Assembly: GCF_000272005.1 (NCBI RefSeq)
Contig: NZ_AKKU01000026.1
Location: forward strand, 1 to 64,000
Length of the DNA: 64,000 nucleotides
Reading direction: 5' to 3'
Source: Alishewanella agri BL06
GTDB taxonomy: Bacteria > Pseudomonadota > Gammaproteobacteria > Enterobacterales > Alteromonadaceae
Made by a program: the position numbers and the translations under genes. Each line of letters starts with the position of its first letter. Position 1 is the first letter of the stretch. The notes under the pieces were generated by a model. That model did no database searches. It saw only the letters and a list, made by a program, of their open reading frames with translations, and was not told the DNA's origin. This document shows positions 19,601 to 27,160 of this stretch, piece by piece.

Positions 19601-20430
19601 AGTTGTTTCAGGCGTGGTACCAGCTCTTCATGTACGCGGTCCAGGTGGCTGAATTCATAGCGCGGGTGAATTGCCGATAATTTTACCGAAATGCCGGGGC
19701 TTTTGATGGGACCGCGGCCATTCGCCGCTTTACCGATAGCGTGAATAGCGGTCATATAGGCGGCAAAGTAACGGTCGGCGTCGGCCATGGTACGGGCGCC
19801 TTCGCCCAGCATATCGTAAGAGTAGCTAAAGCCTTTGGCTTCCATTTCCGTGGCGCGCGTTAAGGCTTTGTCGATAGTTGTGCCCAGAACAAACTGAGTA
19901 CCCATAATCTGCATCGCGTAGCGTACAGCCTGGCGGATCACAGGCTCACCCAGACGACCACAGGTGCGTTTTAATAAGCCAAATTGCTGTTTACGCTGTT
20001 CATCCGAGTAGTTCACCAACTTACCGGTCAGCAATAAGCCCCAGGCGGAAACATTAACGAACAGTGAGCTGCTGTTGCCCAGGTGTGAGCTCCAGTCACC
20101 TTGCGACAGCTTATCGCGGATCAGCCGGTCGGCCGTGGTCGTATCCGGCACCCGCAGCAGCGCCTCGGCCAGACACATCAGCACCAGACCTTCTTCGGTC
20201 GAGAGTGAGAATTCGTTTAACAGCGCATCGACACCACCTTTACCCACTTGTGACTGGCGAATGTACAACACCAGTTGCCGGGCGCGTTCCCAGGCGCGAC
20301 TGCGAGTTTTGGCATCCACCTCTGCCAGCGGCAGCAGGTAATCGAGTACCTGGTCTTCATCGGCGCGGTAATGATCGCGGATGATTTGGCGTAAAGGGTC
20401 GGTAGTAACCAATGAACCATTAAACAGCAT
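16654..20430 (-). CDS. putA: bifunctional proline dehydrogenase / P5C dehydrogenase PutA
   Basis: Oxidises proline to glutamate in two steps at the inner face of the membrane. 1258 residues from the ATG at 20430 (AGGA eight bases upstream). Order: alpha domain; proline dehydrogenase barrel with FAD (SVKLSAIHPRYE, VRLVKGAYWDTEIK, FATHNAYTV, EFQRLHGMGD); aldehyde dehydrogenase domain with Glu779 in ETGGQN and Cys813 in SAGQRCSALR; then the C-terminal aldehyde-dehydrogenase-like domain of long PutA proteins. The first residues (MLFNGSLVTTDPLRQIIRDHY) run straight into the alpha domain, so the ribbon-helix-helix DNA-binding domain that makes E. coli PutA its own repressor is absent. The divergent Lrp-type gene probably takes that role. 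Confidence 0.96.
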   Translation of the reverse strand: MLFNGSLVTTDPLRQIIRDHYRADEDQVLDYLLPLAEVDAKTRSRAWERARQLVLYIRQSQVGKGGVDALLNEFSLSTEEGLVLMCLAEALLRVPDTTTADRLIRDKLSQGDWSSHLGNSSSLFVNVSAWGLLLTGKLVNYSDEQRKQQFGLLKRTCGRLGEPVIRQAVRYAMQIMGTQFVLGTTIDKALTRATEMEAKGFSYSYDMLGEGARTMADADRYFAAYMTAIHAIGKAANGRGPIKSPGISVKLSAIHPRYEFSHLDRVHEELVPRLKQLALAAKSYNIGFTVDAEEADRLDMSLDVIGKVFSDPDLNGWEGFGLAVQAYQKRGIHVIEWLRELTVKVGRKLMVRLVKGAYWDTEIKLSQVEGLDDFPVFSRKPSTDVSYQACAKKLLSYRDSIYPQFATHNAYTVATILEMAGDLTGFEFQRLHGMGDALYDLVVANEKVPCRIYAPVGEHSDLLAYLVRRLLENGANSSFVNNIIDEKIPVESLLQDPVEVVKSWRQKRNQSIPLPANLYGSSRLNSKGMDLTDINQLTPLKQHMSEFEQQITSQQAPEGAVAVVNPANLTEVIGYLHYHTPEQMQQLLANAEQAFASWSATAVTERAALLRKLADAMEQHRDELLTLCVKEAGKVLADAVAEVREAVDFCRYYAHQAELLCAKPQQARGVFLCISPWNFPLAIFIGQVAAAIVVGNTVVAKPAEQTSLIAVRTVELLRECGMPEHVVQLVIAPGRQVGEHIVPDPRVQGVMFTGSTETGCWIARKLAERGGEPVPLIAETGGQNCMIVDSTALPEQVVDDVISSGFQSAGQRCSALRVLFLQEDVADKIITMIKGAMAELHVGDPAWLSTDLGPVIDAKAHDRLTSHVNYLKDKAKLHYACAIPTEGEHFFFAPHLYEISDLTVLEREVFGPVVHIIRFKAEEVDQVIRQINATGYGLTMGVHSRIEQFTSQVAREIKAGNIYVNRNMIGAVVGVQPFGGRGLSGTGPKAGGPLYLERLVKENLSVDCAVLDDAKKARLLAETTSSAVAYAMPAAATAQQKWSLLTTSQRTSVLRQFLASLASNQVVSRQEPDLEQVLMVARAKLQRVELELNRPINLPGPTGESNVLVLDPRGILALLRDDSSSFSHWLLSIITALAAGNAVITAVEDADLPEAEACIKALLAAGMPQHLLAVVRLDCLTTLLAHPELNGAVIEVSSALKPLAAELIAAREGAILPLITSPADERMLHRLVTEKTITINTTAAGGNASLMTMADNIG

Positions 20431-20481
20431 AAGAAGTATCCTGAAATTAGGCCGAAATATTGGCGGCATTGTAGAGAAAAG

Positions 20482-20526
20482 ACCACCGCATAGGGTGGTT
20501 ATTTTTGCCATTTAACCGTATATAAT
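20482..20526. promoter_or_regulatory. putA/Lrp-gene divergent control region
   Basis: The gap between the divergent genes holds an inverted repeat ACCACC (20482-20487) / GGTGGT (20494-20499) and a TATAAT box at 20521-20526 pointing right. The same AT core (ATTATATA on the other strand) could serve as the putA -10 box. A shared operator for the Lrp-type regulator here is inference. Confidence 0.4.
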
Positions 20527-20563
20527 TCTGCCAATGAAACCTCAAACCCAAAAAAATACTGCC

Positions 20564-21079
20564 ATGACGACGAACAGCAAAATTAAGGCGTTAGATCGAA
20601 TAGACATCAGTATCCTCGATACGTTGCAAAAAGAAGGGCGTATTGCCAATGTTGATCTGGCAAAGAAGGTCAATTTAAGTGCCAGTCCTTGTATCGATCG
20701 GGTTAAGCGGCTGGAGAAAGAAGGCTTTATTGAAGGCTATGGTGCCAGGTTAAACAGCAGCAAACTTGGCTATGGCACTGCGGCCTTTATTCAGGTGACG
20801 TTGGATCGCACCACCAGCGATGTGTTTGATAAATTCCGCGATGCGGTAGTGCAAATTCCGCAGGTCGCGGAATGCCATATGGTGGCGGGTGGTTTTGATT
20901 ATTTGCTGAAACTGCGGCTACCAAATATGGAGGCCTATCGCAGTATTCTGGCAAAAATTGTTGATTTACCCGGCGTGGCGCAAACCCATACCTATGTGGT
21001 GATCGAGCAGGTAAAAAATGACCAGGGCTTACCGTTAAAACTGCACGCCGATGCCAGTACGCCACCGGCGGCAGGTTAA
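20564..21079 (+). CDS. Lrp/AsnC family regulator, likely of putA
   Basis: 171 residues from the ATG at 20564; an in-frame ATG at 20534 would add ten polar residues. Neither has a clear Shine-Dalgarno site. N-terminal winged helix-turn-helix (LDRIDISILDTLQKEGRIANVDLAKKV, SASPCIDRVKRLE) and C-terminal ligand-sensing RAM domain (ECHMVAGGFDYLLKLR, LPGVAQTHTYVVIEQVK). The sequence is close to Lrp itself but the location, divergent from an RHH-less putA, suggests a proline-responsive activator like PutR of alphaproteobacteria. That role is inferred from position only. Confidence 0.9.
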   Translation: MTTNSKIKALDRIDISILDTLQKEGRIANVDLAKKVNLSASPCIDRVKRLEKEGFIEGYGARLNSSKLGYGTAAFIQVTLDRTTSDVFDKFRDAVVQIPQVAECHMVAGGFDYLLKLRLPNMEAYRSILAKIVDLPGVAQTHTYVVIEQVKNDQGLPLKLHADASTPPAAG

Positions 21080-21101
21080 AGCCTTTAGGTTACGCGTGCC
21101 A

Positions 21102-21701
21102 CTACATCCAGCGCTCGCTATTGCGACGTTGTGGGATCAGCTTGGGTAAAATTAAACCGAAAAGCAAACCAAAGAGTAAAATCGCTCCGCCCAATACCAT
21201 AGGCTGTTGCCAGAAGCTGGCTTGCTGCGCGTCCAGCTCTTTACTCAAACGTTCATTGCTGCGTTTCAGTTGCTCCAGCTCTGCCTGCGCCTGGTCGCGC
21301 TCCAGCGTAAGACGTTGCAGAGCCTGCTGGCCTTCGCTGCTAAGTTGCTCCAACTCGGTTAACCGCACGCTCTGTTGCTCAAAACGGCTTTGTAAATCAG
21401 TTAGCTGGCTGCGGATCCCCGGCGTAAAGCTTAGATTTTCTTTTGGGATCCAACCACTGCGCGCCTCATCAACCTGGATCTGTACGTAACCATCCTGCTC
21501 TGCCAACTTGATCACTTCGCTGCCAGCAGTGAGGGTGCCAACAATCCGGTATTGATTACCCGGACCAGAATGTAAATAGACCACCAGATTGTCGGAGATA
21601 AAGGCGGGCTGTTGTTCGGTTTGGGCCTGGGCTGGTAGCCAACACAGCAACAGACTTAACAAAAATAACCGGCGACAACAGCTGCGAAATATACTGAACA
21701 T
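21102..21701 (-). CDS. YgiM-type SH3-domain membrane protein (TIGR04211)
   Basis: 199 residues from the ATG at 21701 (AGGA five bases upstream). Signal sequence (FLLSLLLCWLPAQAQ), a bacterial SH3 domain (residues ~30-90: VYLHSGPGNQYRIVGTL, GWIPKENL), a coiled coil of about 70 residues (LTDLQSRFEQQ... LERDQAQAELEQLKR) and a C-terminal membrane helix with a basic tail (LIPQRRNSERWM). The architecture is that of E. coli YgiM, whose function is poorly known; SH3 domains suggest binding to peptidoglycan. It is convergent with the Lrp-type gene and divergent from ygiF, as in E. coli. Confidence 0.9.
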   Translation of the reverse strand: MFSIFRSCCRRLFLLSLLLCWLPAQAQTEQQPAFISDNLVVYLHSGPGNQYRIVGTLTAGSEVIKLAEQDGYVQIQVDEARSGWIPKENLSFTPGIRSQLTDLQSRFEQQSVRLTELEQLSSEGQQALQRLTLERDQAQAELEQLKRSNERLSKELDAQQASFWQQPMVLGGAILLFGLLFGLILPKLIPQRRNSERWM

Positions 21702-21813
21702 AGGTATCCTGACAAAAATCAACGCAGTAATGCAAAGGTATCGGCGATGATAGGCAGTTGTGGCGCAGTTTACAAGGACTAATACCTCGGCCTTTACCCT
21801 TGCAGGAGAGAAA

Positions 21814-22734
21814 ATGATGAGTCTGGAACTGGAGTTAAAGTTTCTGTTAGGGCCGGCAGACGCGGCGGCCTTGCCTGAATTACTGGCATTATACGGTGAG
21901 GTCACTGCCGCTCCAGTCAGCGCCTTGCTAAACGCCTACTTTGATACGCCAGCACAGTGGTTTCGCCAGCACGATATGGGCCTGCGTACCCGCCAGAAGC
22001 AAGGACGTTTTGAACAAACGATTAAGCTTGCCGGTCAGCACCATGGCGCACTGCAAATCCGGCCGGAATATAACTTGCCTTGTGCGGGTGTCAGACCGCA
22101 GCTTAGCGACTTCCCGGCGGAAATTTGGCCGGTGGCCACCGATCTGGCGCAACTGCAGGCGGAGCTGATTGAATTGTTTCGCACCGACTTTAGCCGCCAA
22201 AGCTGGCTGCTGCGCACTGCGCACGCGGAAATTGATGTGGTCTATGATTTAGGCGAAGTCCGTTCTGGAGCGCGACGGCAGCAGTTGGCTGAACTGGAGC
22301 TGGAACTGCTTAGTGGTGATGCCAACGAGCTGTTTCAGCTGGCACACTTTTTATTGCAGCATGTGCCGCTGCGAGCTGGCTGGTTGAGTAAAGCGGCACG
22401 CGGTTATCAGTTGTTTCAGCAAAAAACCACCCCCAGACCTGCTGCTTTGGCCGTGTCGCTAGACCCTGCAGAGCGCTTGTTGCGGCACCTGCAACGGTTA
22501 CAGCAACTAGAGGCTTGCTATACTCAGGAGCTGGCAGTTGAGTTGTTGTCGGACGCTGCAGCGGAGTTACTGCAGTTAGCCGATATTTTACAGGACGAGG
22601 GCGAGCAGCTATTGGCGACCCAGGCGCGCGCGCTACAGCGCCAACTTACCGAACAGCAAGCTTTACTGTTTAACAGTCAAGCCTACCAACAATGGTTAGT
22701 GACGCTATCCGCCTTATTGTTCAACCGGGCCTGA
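21814..22734 (+). CDS. CYTH-domain inorganic triphosphatase, YgiF-like
   Basis: 306 residues from the ATG at 21814 (AGGAG five bases upstream). The CYTH signature ExExK is at E5-x-E7-x-K9 (LELELKF). The tunnel residues follow as YFDTPA, GLRTRQK and FEQTIKL, with ELELELLSG closing the domain at about residue 185. Enzymes of this kind hydrolyse inorganic triphosphate. The remaining ~120 residues are helical and shorter than the full CHAD domain of E. coli YgiF (433 residues), so the CHAD part is reduced. It is 26 bases before glnE, the same order as E. coli. Confidence 0.87.
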   Translation: MMSLELELKFLLGPADAAALPELLALYGEVTAAPVSALLNAYFDTPAQWFRQHDMGLRTRQKQGRFEQTIKLAGQHHGALQIRPEYNLPCAGVRPQLSDFPAEIWPVATDLAQLQAELIELFRTDFSRQSWLLRTAHAEIDVVYDLGEVRSGARRQQLAELELELLSGDANELFQLAHFLLQHVPLRAGWLSKAARGYQLFQQKTTPRPAALAVSLDPAERLLRHLQRLQQLEACYTQELAVELLSDAAAELLQLADILQDEGEQLLATQARALQRQLTEQQALLFNSQAYQQWLVTLSALLFNRA

Positions 22735-22760
22735 ACCCTTCAACTTAGGAGCGCAAACGG

Positions 22761-25553
22761 ATGTCAGAACTCACTCCTGCAACTGCCGCGTTAAGTGGCC
22801 GCCAGCACGCAAACTGGCAATTATTGCAGCGTGCCAGTGATTTTATCAGCCGCACGGTACTCCAGCAGCCGGCATTGCAAGCGGTGTTAACAGAGGATTC
22901 CCACTTACAGCAGATGCTGCAGGCCGGATTCAGCGATCCGCTACAACAACAGCCAGACGCCAGTGATGCGGAAGCTTTTGCCATGCTTAGGCGCTATCGC
23001 AATGCCAGCTTATGCCAAATTTTAGCGGCTGATATTCTGCAACTGCAGCCAGTTAGCAGCAGCCTGTTACAGGTTTCCGCCCTGGCAGATTGTCTGATTA
23101 ACAGTGCCTATCATTGGGCTTATCGGCAACTCAGTGCGCTGCATGGAACGCCACTCGATAGCAGCGGTCAGCCCATGCCGCTGTTGATTCTGGGGATGGG
23201 GAAACTCGGCGGCAAAGAGCTAAACTTTTCATCCGATATTGACCTGATCTTTACCTATCCGGCGCATGGCGAAACGTCAGGAGGCCGGCGCAATCTGGAA
23301 AATCAGCAGTTCTTTACCAAACTCGGTCAGAAACTGATCGCTGCTTTGCATCAGGTGACGGCTGATGGCTTTTGTTATCGGGTAGATATGCGGCTGCGTC
23401 CTTTTGGCGATAGCGGCCCCCTGGTGTTGAGCTTTGCCGCACTGGAAGATTACTACCAGGAGCAAGGGCGGGAGTGGGAACGTTACGCGATGCTTAAAGC
23501 GCGGGTTCTCAACCCGGAAGCACGTTTTACACCCGAGCTGACGGCCCTGCTGAAGCCCTTTATTTATCGGCGCTATATAGATTACTCGGCGATTGAATCT
23601 TTGCGCCGGATGAAACAGCTGATTGAACAGGAAAACCGCCGGCGAAACCGGCGCGACAATATTAAGCTGGGCGCAGGCGGTATTCGTGAAGTGGAATTTA
23701 TCGTGCAAACGCTGCAGCTGATCCGCGGTGGCCGTATTCCCAGCCTGCAACAACCTTCTTTGCTATTGGCATTACAGGCTCTGGTGGCAGAGGGCATTAT
23801 CAGCACTGAAGCCGCAAAGATCCTGCGTGACGATTATTTGTGGTTACGGCAAGTGGAGCAGGCGTTGCAGGGGATTAATGATCAGCAAACGCAAACCTTG
23901 CCGGCAGATGCCGCGCAGCAACAACAGTTACTTGCAGCGCTGCGGCGTCAGGACTGGTCGCAGCTGCAATATGAAATAGAACAGGCTATGCAGCGGATCC
24001 ATCAACAATTTCGTGAGGTGATCGAGCCGGAAGAAAAACTGGAGGCCGAAGAAATCAGCTTAGGCCGGGTACTCTGGGATAGCGAGCTGCCGGTGGTGGA
24101 ACTGGCTGAGCAGTTAGATTGGCTAACGGCTGATGATGCGGGTCAGCTTATTACGCAACTGCAACAGTTTAAACAAGATTGCCAGCGTCGCTCGGTGGGG
24201 CCACGTGGTCGCGATTATTTAGCGAAGTTAATGCCGCGGTTATTACACTGGTTAGAACAACAACAGGCCTCAGTCACCGTATTAAGCCGAATTCTTGGCG
24301 TATTCCGGCAAATTGTCACCCGCACTGCCTATCTTGAGTTATTGTTTGAAAATCCGCCTGCGTTACAGCAACTGGTGCAGTTATGCGCGCAAAGTGGCTG
24401 GTTAGCAGAGCATCTGGCCCGTTATCCGATGTTGCTGGATGAGTTAATTGATCCGGCACAACTGTATCAGGTAGCGACGAAAGACGACTATCGGGACCGG
24501 TTGCGGCTGTATTTGTTACGAGTGCCGGACGATGATCTGGAACTGCTGATGGAGACCTTGCGCCAGTTTAAGCAAGCCATGCAACTACGGATTGCCGCTG
24601 CCGATATCACCGGTGTCTTACCCTTGATGAAAGTCAGTGACCACCTGACATGGGTCGCCGAAGTGATAGTGGAACAGTTGGTCGAGCTGGCCTGGCAACA
24701 GATGACTGCGCGGTATGGTTTGCCAGCTGAAACGAGTACGCAAAACAAAGCTTTTGCGGTGATTGGTTATGGCAAATTAGGTGGCTTAGAGTTGGGTTAT
24801 GGCTCAGATTTGGATCTGGTCTTTGTGCACCAGTGCCAGAGTCAGGCCCCGACCAATGGTGAACGCGCCATCGACTCGCAGCAATTTTATTTAAAATTGG
24901 TGCAGCGTATTTTACATCTGAGTACGACCCGCACCAACAGCGGTGTGTTATACGACATTGATACCCGCTTGCGGCCCTCTGGTAATTCGGGTCTGTTGGC
25001 GATCCATATCGATACTTACCAGCAATACTTGCAACAAGAAGCCTGGACCTGGGAGCATCAGGCTTTGGTGCGGGCGCGGCTAATTGTCGGCACTGAGGAC
25101 TTACAGCAACGGTTTGCCGCGATCCGCGAGCAGATTTTGCAGCAGCCGCGACCTCTGGCCAGTTTACAGCACGAAGTGCAGGAAATGCGTGACAAGCTGC
25201 GCCAGCATCACGGCAAGGAAAGTGTTGATGTGAAACATCAGGTGGGGGGTATTGTTGATCTGGAGTTTATTAGCCAATATTTGGTGCTGGCTTATGGTCA
25301 CCGGTACCCGGCTTTATACCGCTACAGTGATAATATCCGTATCCTCGAAGCAGCTGCTGCCGTCGGCTTGATGAGTAACGAGCAGGCACAGTTGCTAGCG
25401 GAGGCTTATCAGGCATTGCGCGGGGTGGGGCACCGGCTAACGCTGGCACCGGCCAGCGTTAGCAATGATCAGCATCTGGACACACTACGCGCCGCTGTTG
25501 CCGCCGCCTGGCAAAGCTGGCTTAGCGACGCTGCGGCAGAGAACGAGGGGTAG
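22761..25553 (+). CDS. glnE: bifunctional glutamine synthetase adenylyltransferase/adenylyl-removing enzyme
   Basis: Attaches AMP to and removes it from glutamine synthetase in response to PII, closing nitrogen control. 930 residues. Two nucleotidyltransferase domains are visible: the N-terminal adenylyl-removing one with GMGKLGGKELNFSSDIDLIF, and the C-terminal adenylyltransferase one with GYGKLGGLELGYGSDLDLVF; each carries the D-x-D metal site. Helical PII-binding parts lie between. An AGGAG site is 10 bases before the ATG. It is in an operon with the upstream CYTH gene. Its last 32 bases overlap the convergent gene at 25522-26106. Confidence 0.97.
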   Translation: MSELTPATAALSGRQHANWQLLQRASDFISRTVLQQPALQAVLTEDSHLQQMLQAGFSDPLQQQPDASDAEAFAMLRRYRNASLCQILAADILQLQPVSSSLLQVSALADCLINSAYHWAYRQLSALHGTPLDSSGQPMPLLILGMGKLGGKELNFSSDIDLIFTYPAHGETSGGRRNLENQQFFTKLGQKLIAALHQVTADGFCYRVDMRLRPFGDSGPLVLSFAALEDYYQEQGREWERYAMLKARVLNPEARFTPELTALLKPFIYRRYIDYSAIESLRRMKQLIEQENRRRNRRDNIKLGAGGIREVEFIVQTLQLIRGGRIPSLQQPSLLLALQALVAEGIISTEAAKILRDDYLWLRQVEQALQGINDQQTQTLPADAAQQQQLLAALRRQDWSQLQYEIEQAMQRIHQQFREVIEPEEKLEAEEISLGRVLWDSELPVVELAEQLDWLTADDAGQLITQLQQFKQDCQRRSVGPRGRDYLAKLMPRLLHWLEQQQASVTVLSRILGVFRQIVTRTAYLELLFENPPALQQLVQLCAQSGWLAEHLARYPMLLDELIDPAQLYQVATKDDYRDRLRLYLLRVPDDDLELLMETLRQFKQAMQLRIAAADITGVLPLMKVSDHLTWVAEVIVEQLVELAWQQMTARYGLPAETSTQNKAFAVIGYGKLGGLELGYGSDLDLVFVHQCQSQAPTNGERAIDSQQFYLKLVQRILHLSTTRTNSGVLYDIDTRLRPSGNSGLLAIHIDTYQQYLQQEAWTWEHQALVRARLIVGTEDLQQRFAAIREQILQQPRPLASLQHEVQEMRDKLRQHHGKESVDVKHQVGGIVDLEFISQYLVLAYGHRYPALYRYSDNIRILEAAAAVGLMSNEQAQLLAEAYQALRGVGHRLTLAPASVSNDQHLDTLRAAVAAAWQSWLSDAAAENEG

Positions 25554-26106
25554 CAATACAATTCTGCTGTAAAAACGGGTCTTGCAGATCGGTAAGTACC
25601 AGGGCTCTGGATTTTGGGCAGTACCAGGCACTCACCTGTTGCTTAAAGTCCGGGCCTAGGGTAAAGGCCAATTCTTGCAGCGCCTCAAGCAAGCTGCCGT
25701 TGGTTTCAAAAAATTGTTTAACAACATAATCCCGCGGCAGAGTCCAGAATAGGACCATCTCTTCTTGTTGTACATATTGACCAAGCTGAGCCTTTAAGGT
25801 GGTACCACTTTGAAAACGACGGCGCATTACTTCGCCGCGCCAGGCTGGATCGGCCGGGTTGACCTGAACTTCGCGCCGCCGTAGCTGTGGAATTAACTCC
25901 ACACTGCCATCGGGTAAGCTAATAATAAAGTCACTGTGATTAGTGCCTTGTAGAATGGAATTTCTAAAGTTACTGTAAAAACGGCTAAAGCCCTCTGCTG
26001 CCGGATTAGCCTTCTCGGTATTGAGCAGAATATCCGGTTTCACCAGTAAAAAATAACCCAACGCCAGCGCCAGGACTAACAGCAGTAAACTAAAAAAGAT
26101 TTTCAT
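25522..26106 (-). CDS. membrane-anchored protein of unknown function
   Basis: 194 residues. An N-terminal hydrophobic helix (FFSLLLLVLALALGYFLLV) works as an anchor or uncleaved signal; the rest is a soluble, probably periplasmic domain. Features: GFSRFYSNFRNSIL after the anchor, a Trp/Arg-rich middle (PAWRGEVMRRRF) and two Cys near the C-terminus. I do not recognise the family. The start is 15 bases after the stop of the upstream acyltransferase... read on the minus strand it follows that gene's neighbour region, with ATG at 26106. It overlaps glnE by 32 bases tail to tail. Confidence 0.65.
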   Translation of the reverse strand: MKIFFSLLLLVLALALGYFLLVKPDILLNTEKANPAAEGFSRFYSNFRNSILQGTNHSDFIISLPDGSVELIPQLRRREVQVNPADPAWRGEVMRRRFQSGTTLKAQLGQYVQQEEMVLFWTLPRDYVVKQFFETNGSLLEALQELAFTLGPDFKQQVSAWYCPKSRALVLTDLQDPFLQQNCIATPRSLPQRR

Positions 26107-26121
26107 GCGGGCTCCGGCAAA

Positions 26122-27048
26122 TTAGTGATACAGCGAGGTTGCGGCAGGGTCGGGCCGGGTTTTAAAGCGGCGGTGTAACCACATATATTGTTCCGGATGA
26201 CACAACACTGCCTGTTCAACCCATTGGTTTACCCGGGTGACATCCAGTTTATCGTCACCGCTGGGAAAGTCTTTAAAGGCAGGTAAGACCTGGATTTGGT
26301 AGCCCTGATAATCGGGGAGCCGGCTGGTAATGATCGGAATCACCACGCAGTTAGCGGCATTGGCAAACAGCAAAGTGCCGGTGGTGGTGGCGGTATCCGG
26401 TACGGCGAAAAACGGCACGAATTCAGCGCGATTACGGCCGTAGTCCTGGTCTGGTAAATAAAAGCACACTTCCTGCTGATTTAAGGCCTGAATCAATCCT
26501 TTGACGTCACGCTTGCCAATCATATATTTATTGGAGCGGGCACGACCATGGTATTGCAAATAGTCCCATAATGGATTGTTATTTGGCCGGTAAAAACCAA
26601 CACTGGGATGCGTCAGGCCAAAGACCCGACAGGCCGCTTCCAGATGCAGAAAATGCGCAGCAAGCAATAGTACCCCTTTACCCTCAGATAGCGCCTGCTG
26701 AATATGCTCATAACCTTTAAAATGCGCCAGTTTCCTGATCCGCCAATCTGGCCACCACCAGCCAATCACCGTTTCGAGCATGGCTTTACCACTTTCTTCG
26801 GCATTGCGTTGCAGTAACAGCTCGCGTTCAGCCTCTGGCATCTCAGGAAAGCACAACTCCAGATTACGACGCGCTATCTTCTGCCGGGATTTTAGTACTT
26901 TGAATAATAACCGGCCGAAAGCAGCGCCGAATACCATTAACATCCGATAGGGTAGCCAGCTAATCAGATACAGCAAACCTGCACCCAGCCATACCAGCCA
27001 ATATTGCGGTAATAAAAAACGCCAACTAAAACGGGGAACATTAACCAC
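26122..27048 (-). CDS. LpxL-family lipid A acyltransferase
   Basis: Inner-membrane late acyltransferase that adds a secondary acyl chain to Kdo2-lipid A. About 308 residues from a GTG at 27048 (M-VNVPRFSWRFLLPQYW), with GGAA nine bases upstream. The frame is open to 27150 but the extra residues are Pro/His-rich and unlike the family. One membrane helix near residues 20-40. The catalytic H-x4-E is HFLHLE; YRPNNNPLWD, FLPDQDYG-like (YLPDQDYG) and the FFAVPDTATTTGT segment are typical. It is downstream of tolC on the opposite half of a same-strand run: tolC (27161-28456) is transcribed first and this gene follows after 112 bases. Confidence 0.88.
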   Translation of the reverse strand: MVNVPRFSWRFLLPQYWLVWLGAGLLYLISWLPYRMLMVFGAAFGRLLFKVLKSRQKIARRNLELCFPEMPEAERELLLQRNAEESGKAMLETVIGWWWPDWRIRKLAHFKGYEHIQQALSEGKGVLLLAAHFLHLEAACRVFGLTHPSVGFYRPNNNPLWDYLQYHGRARSNKYMIGKRDVKGLIQALNQQEVCFYLPDQDYGRNRAEFVPFFAVPDTATTTGTLLFANAANCVVIPIITSRLPDYQGYQIQVLPAFKDFPSGDDKLDVTRVNQWVEQAVLCHPEQYMWLHRRFKTRPDPAATSLYH

Positions 27049-27160
27049 TATCGAGACTTCCGGAAAATCGAATTGCCGGTATTGTAACGGAAAACCGCCG
27101 TCAGAAAAGCCGAAACTGGTAGGAGGATGCGGGTGCGGCTCAGGCCGCACCCGCTTAAGC

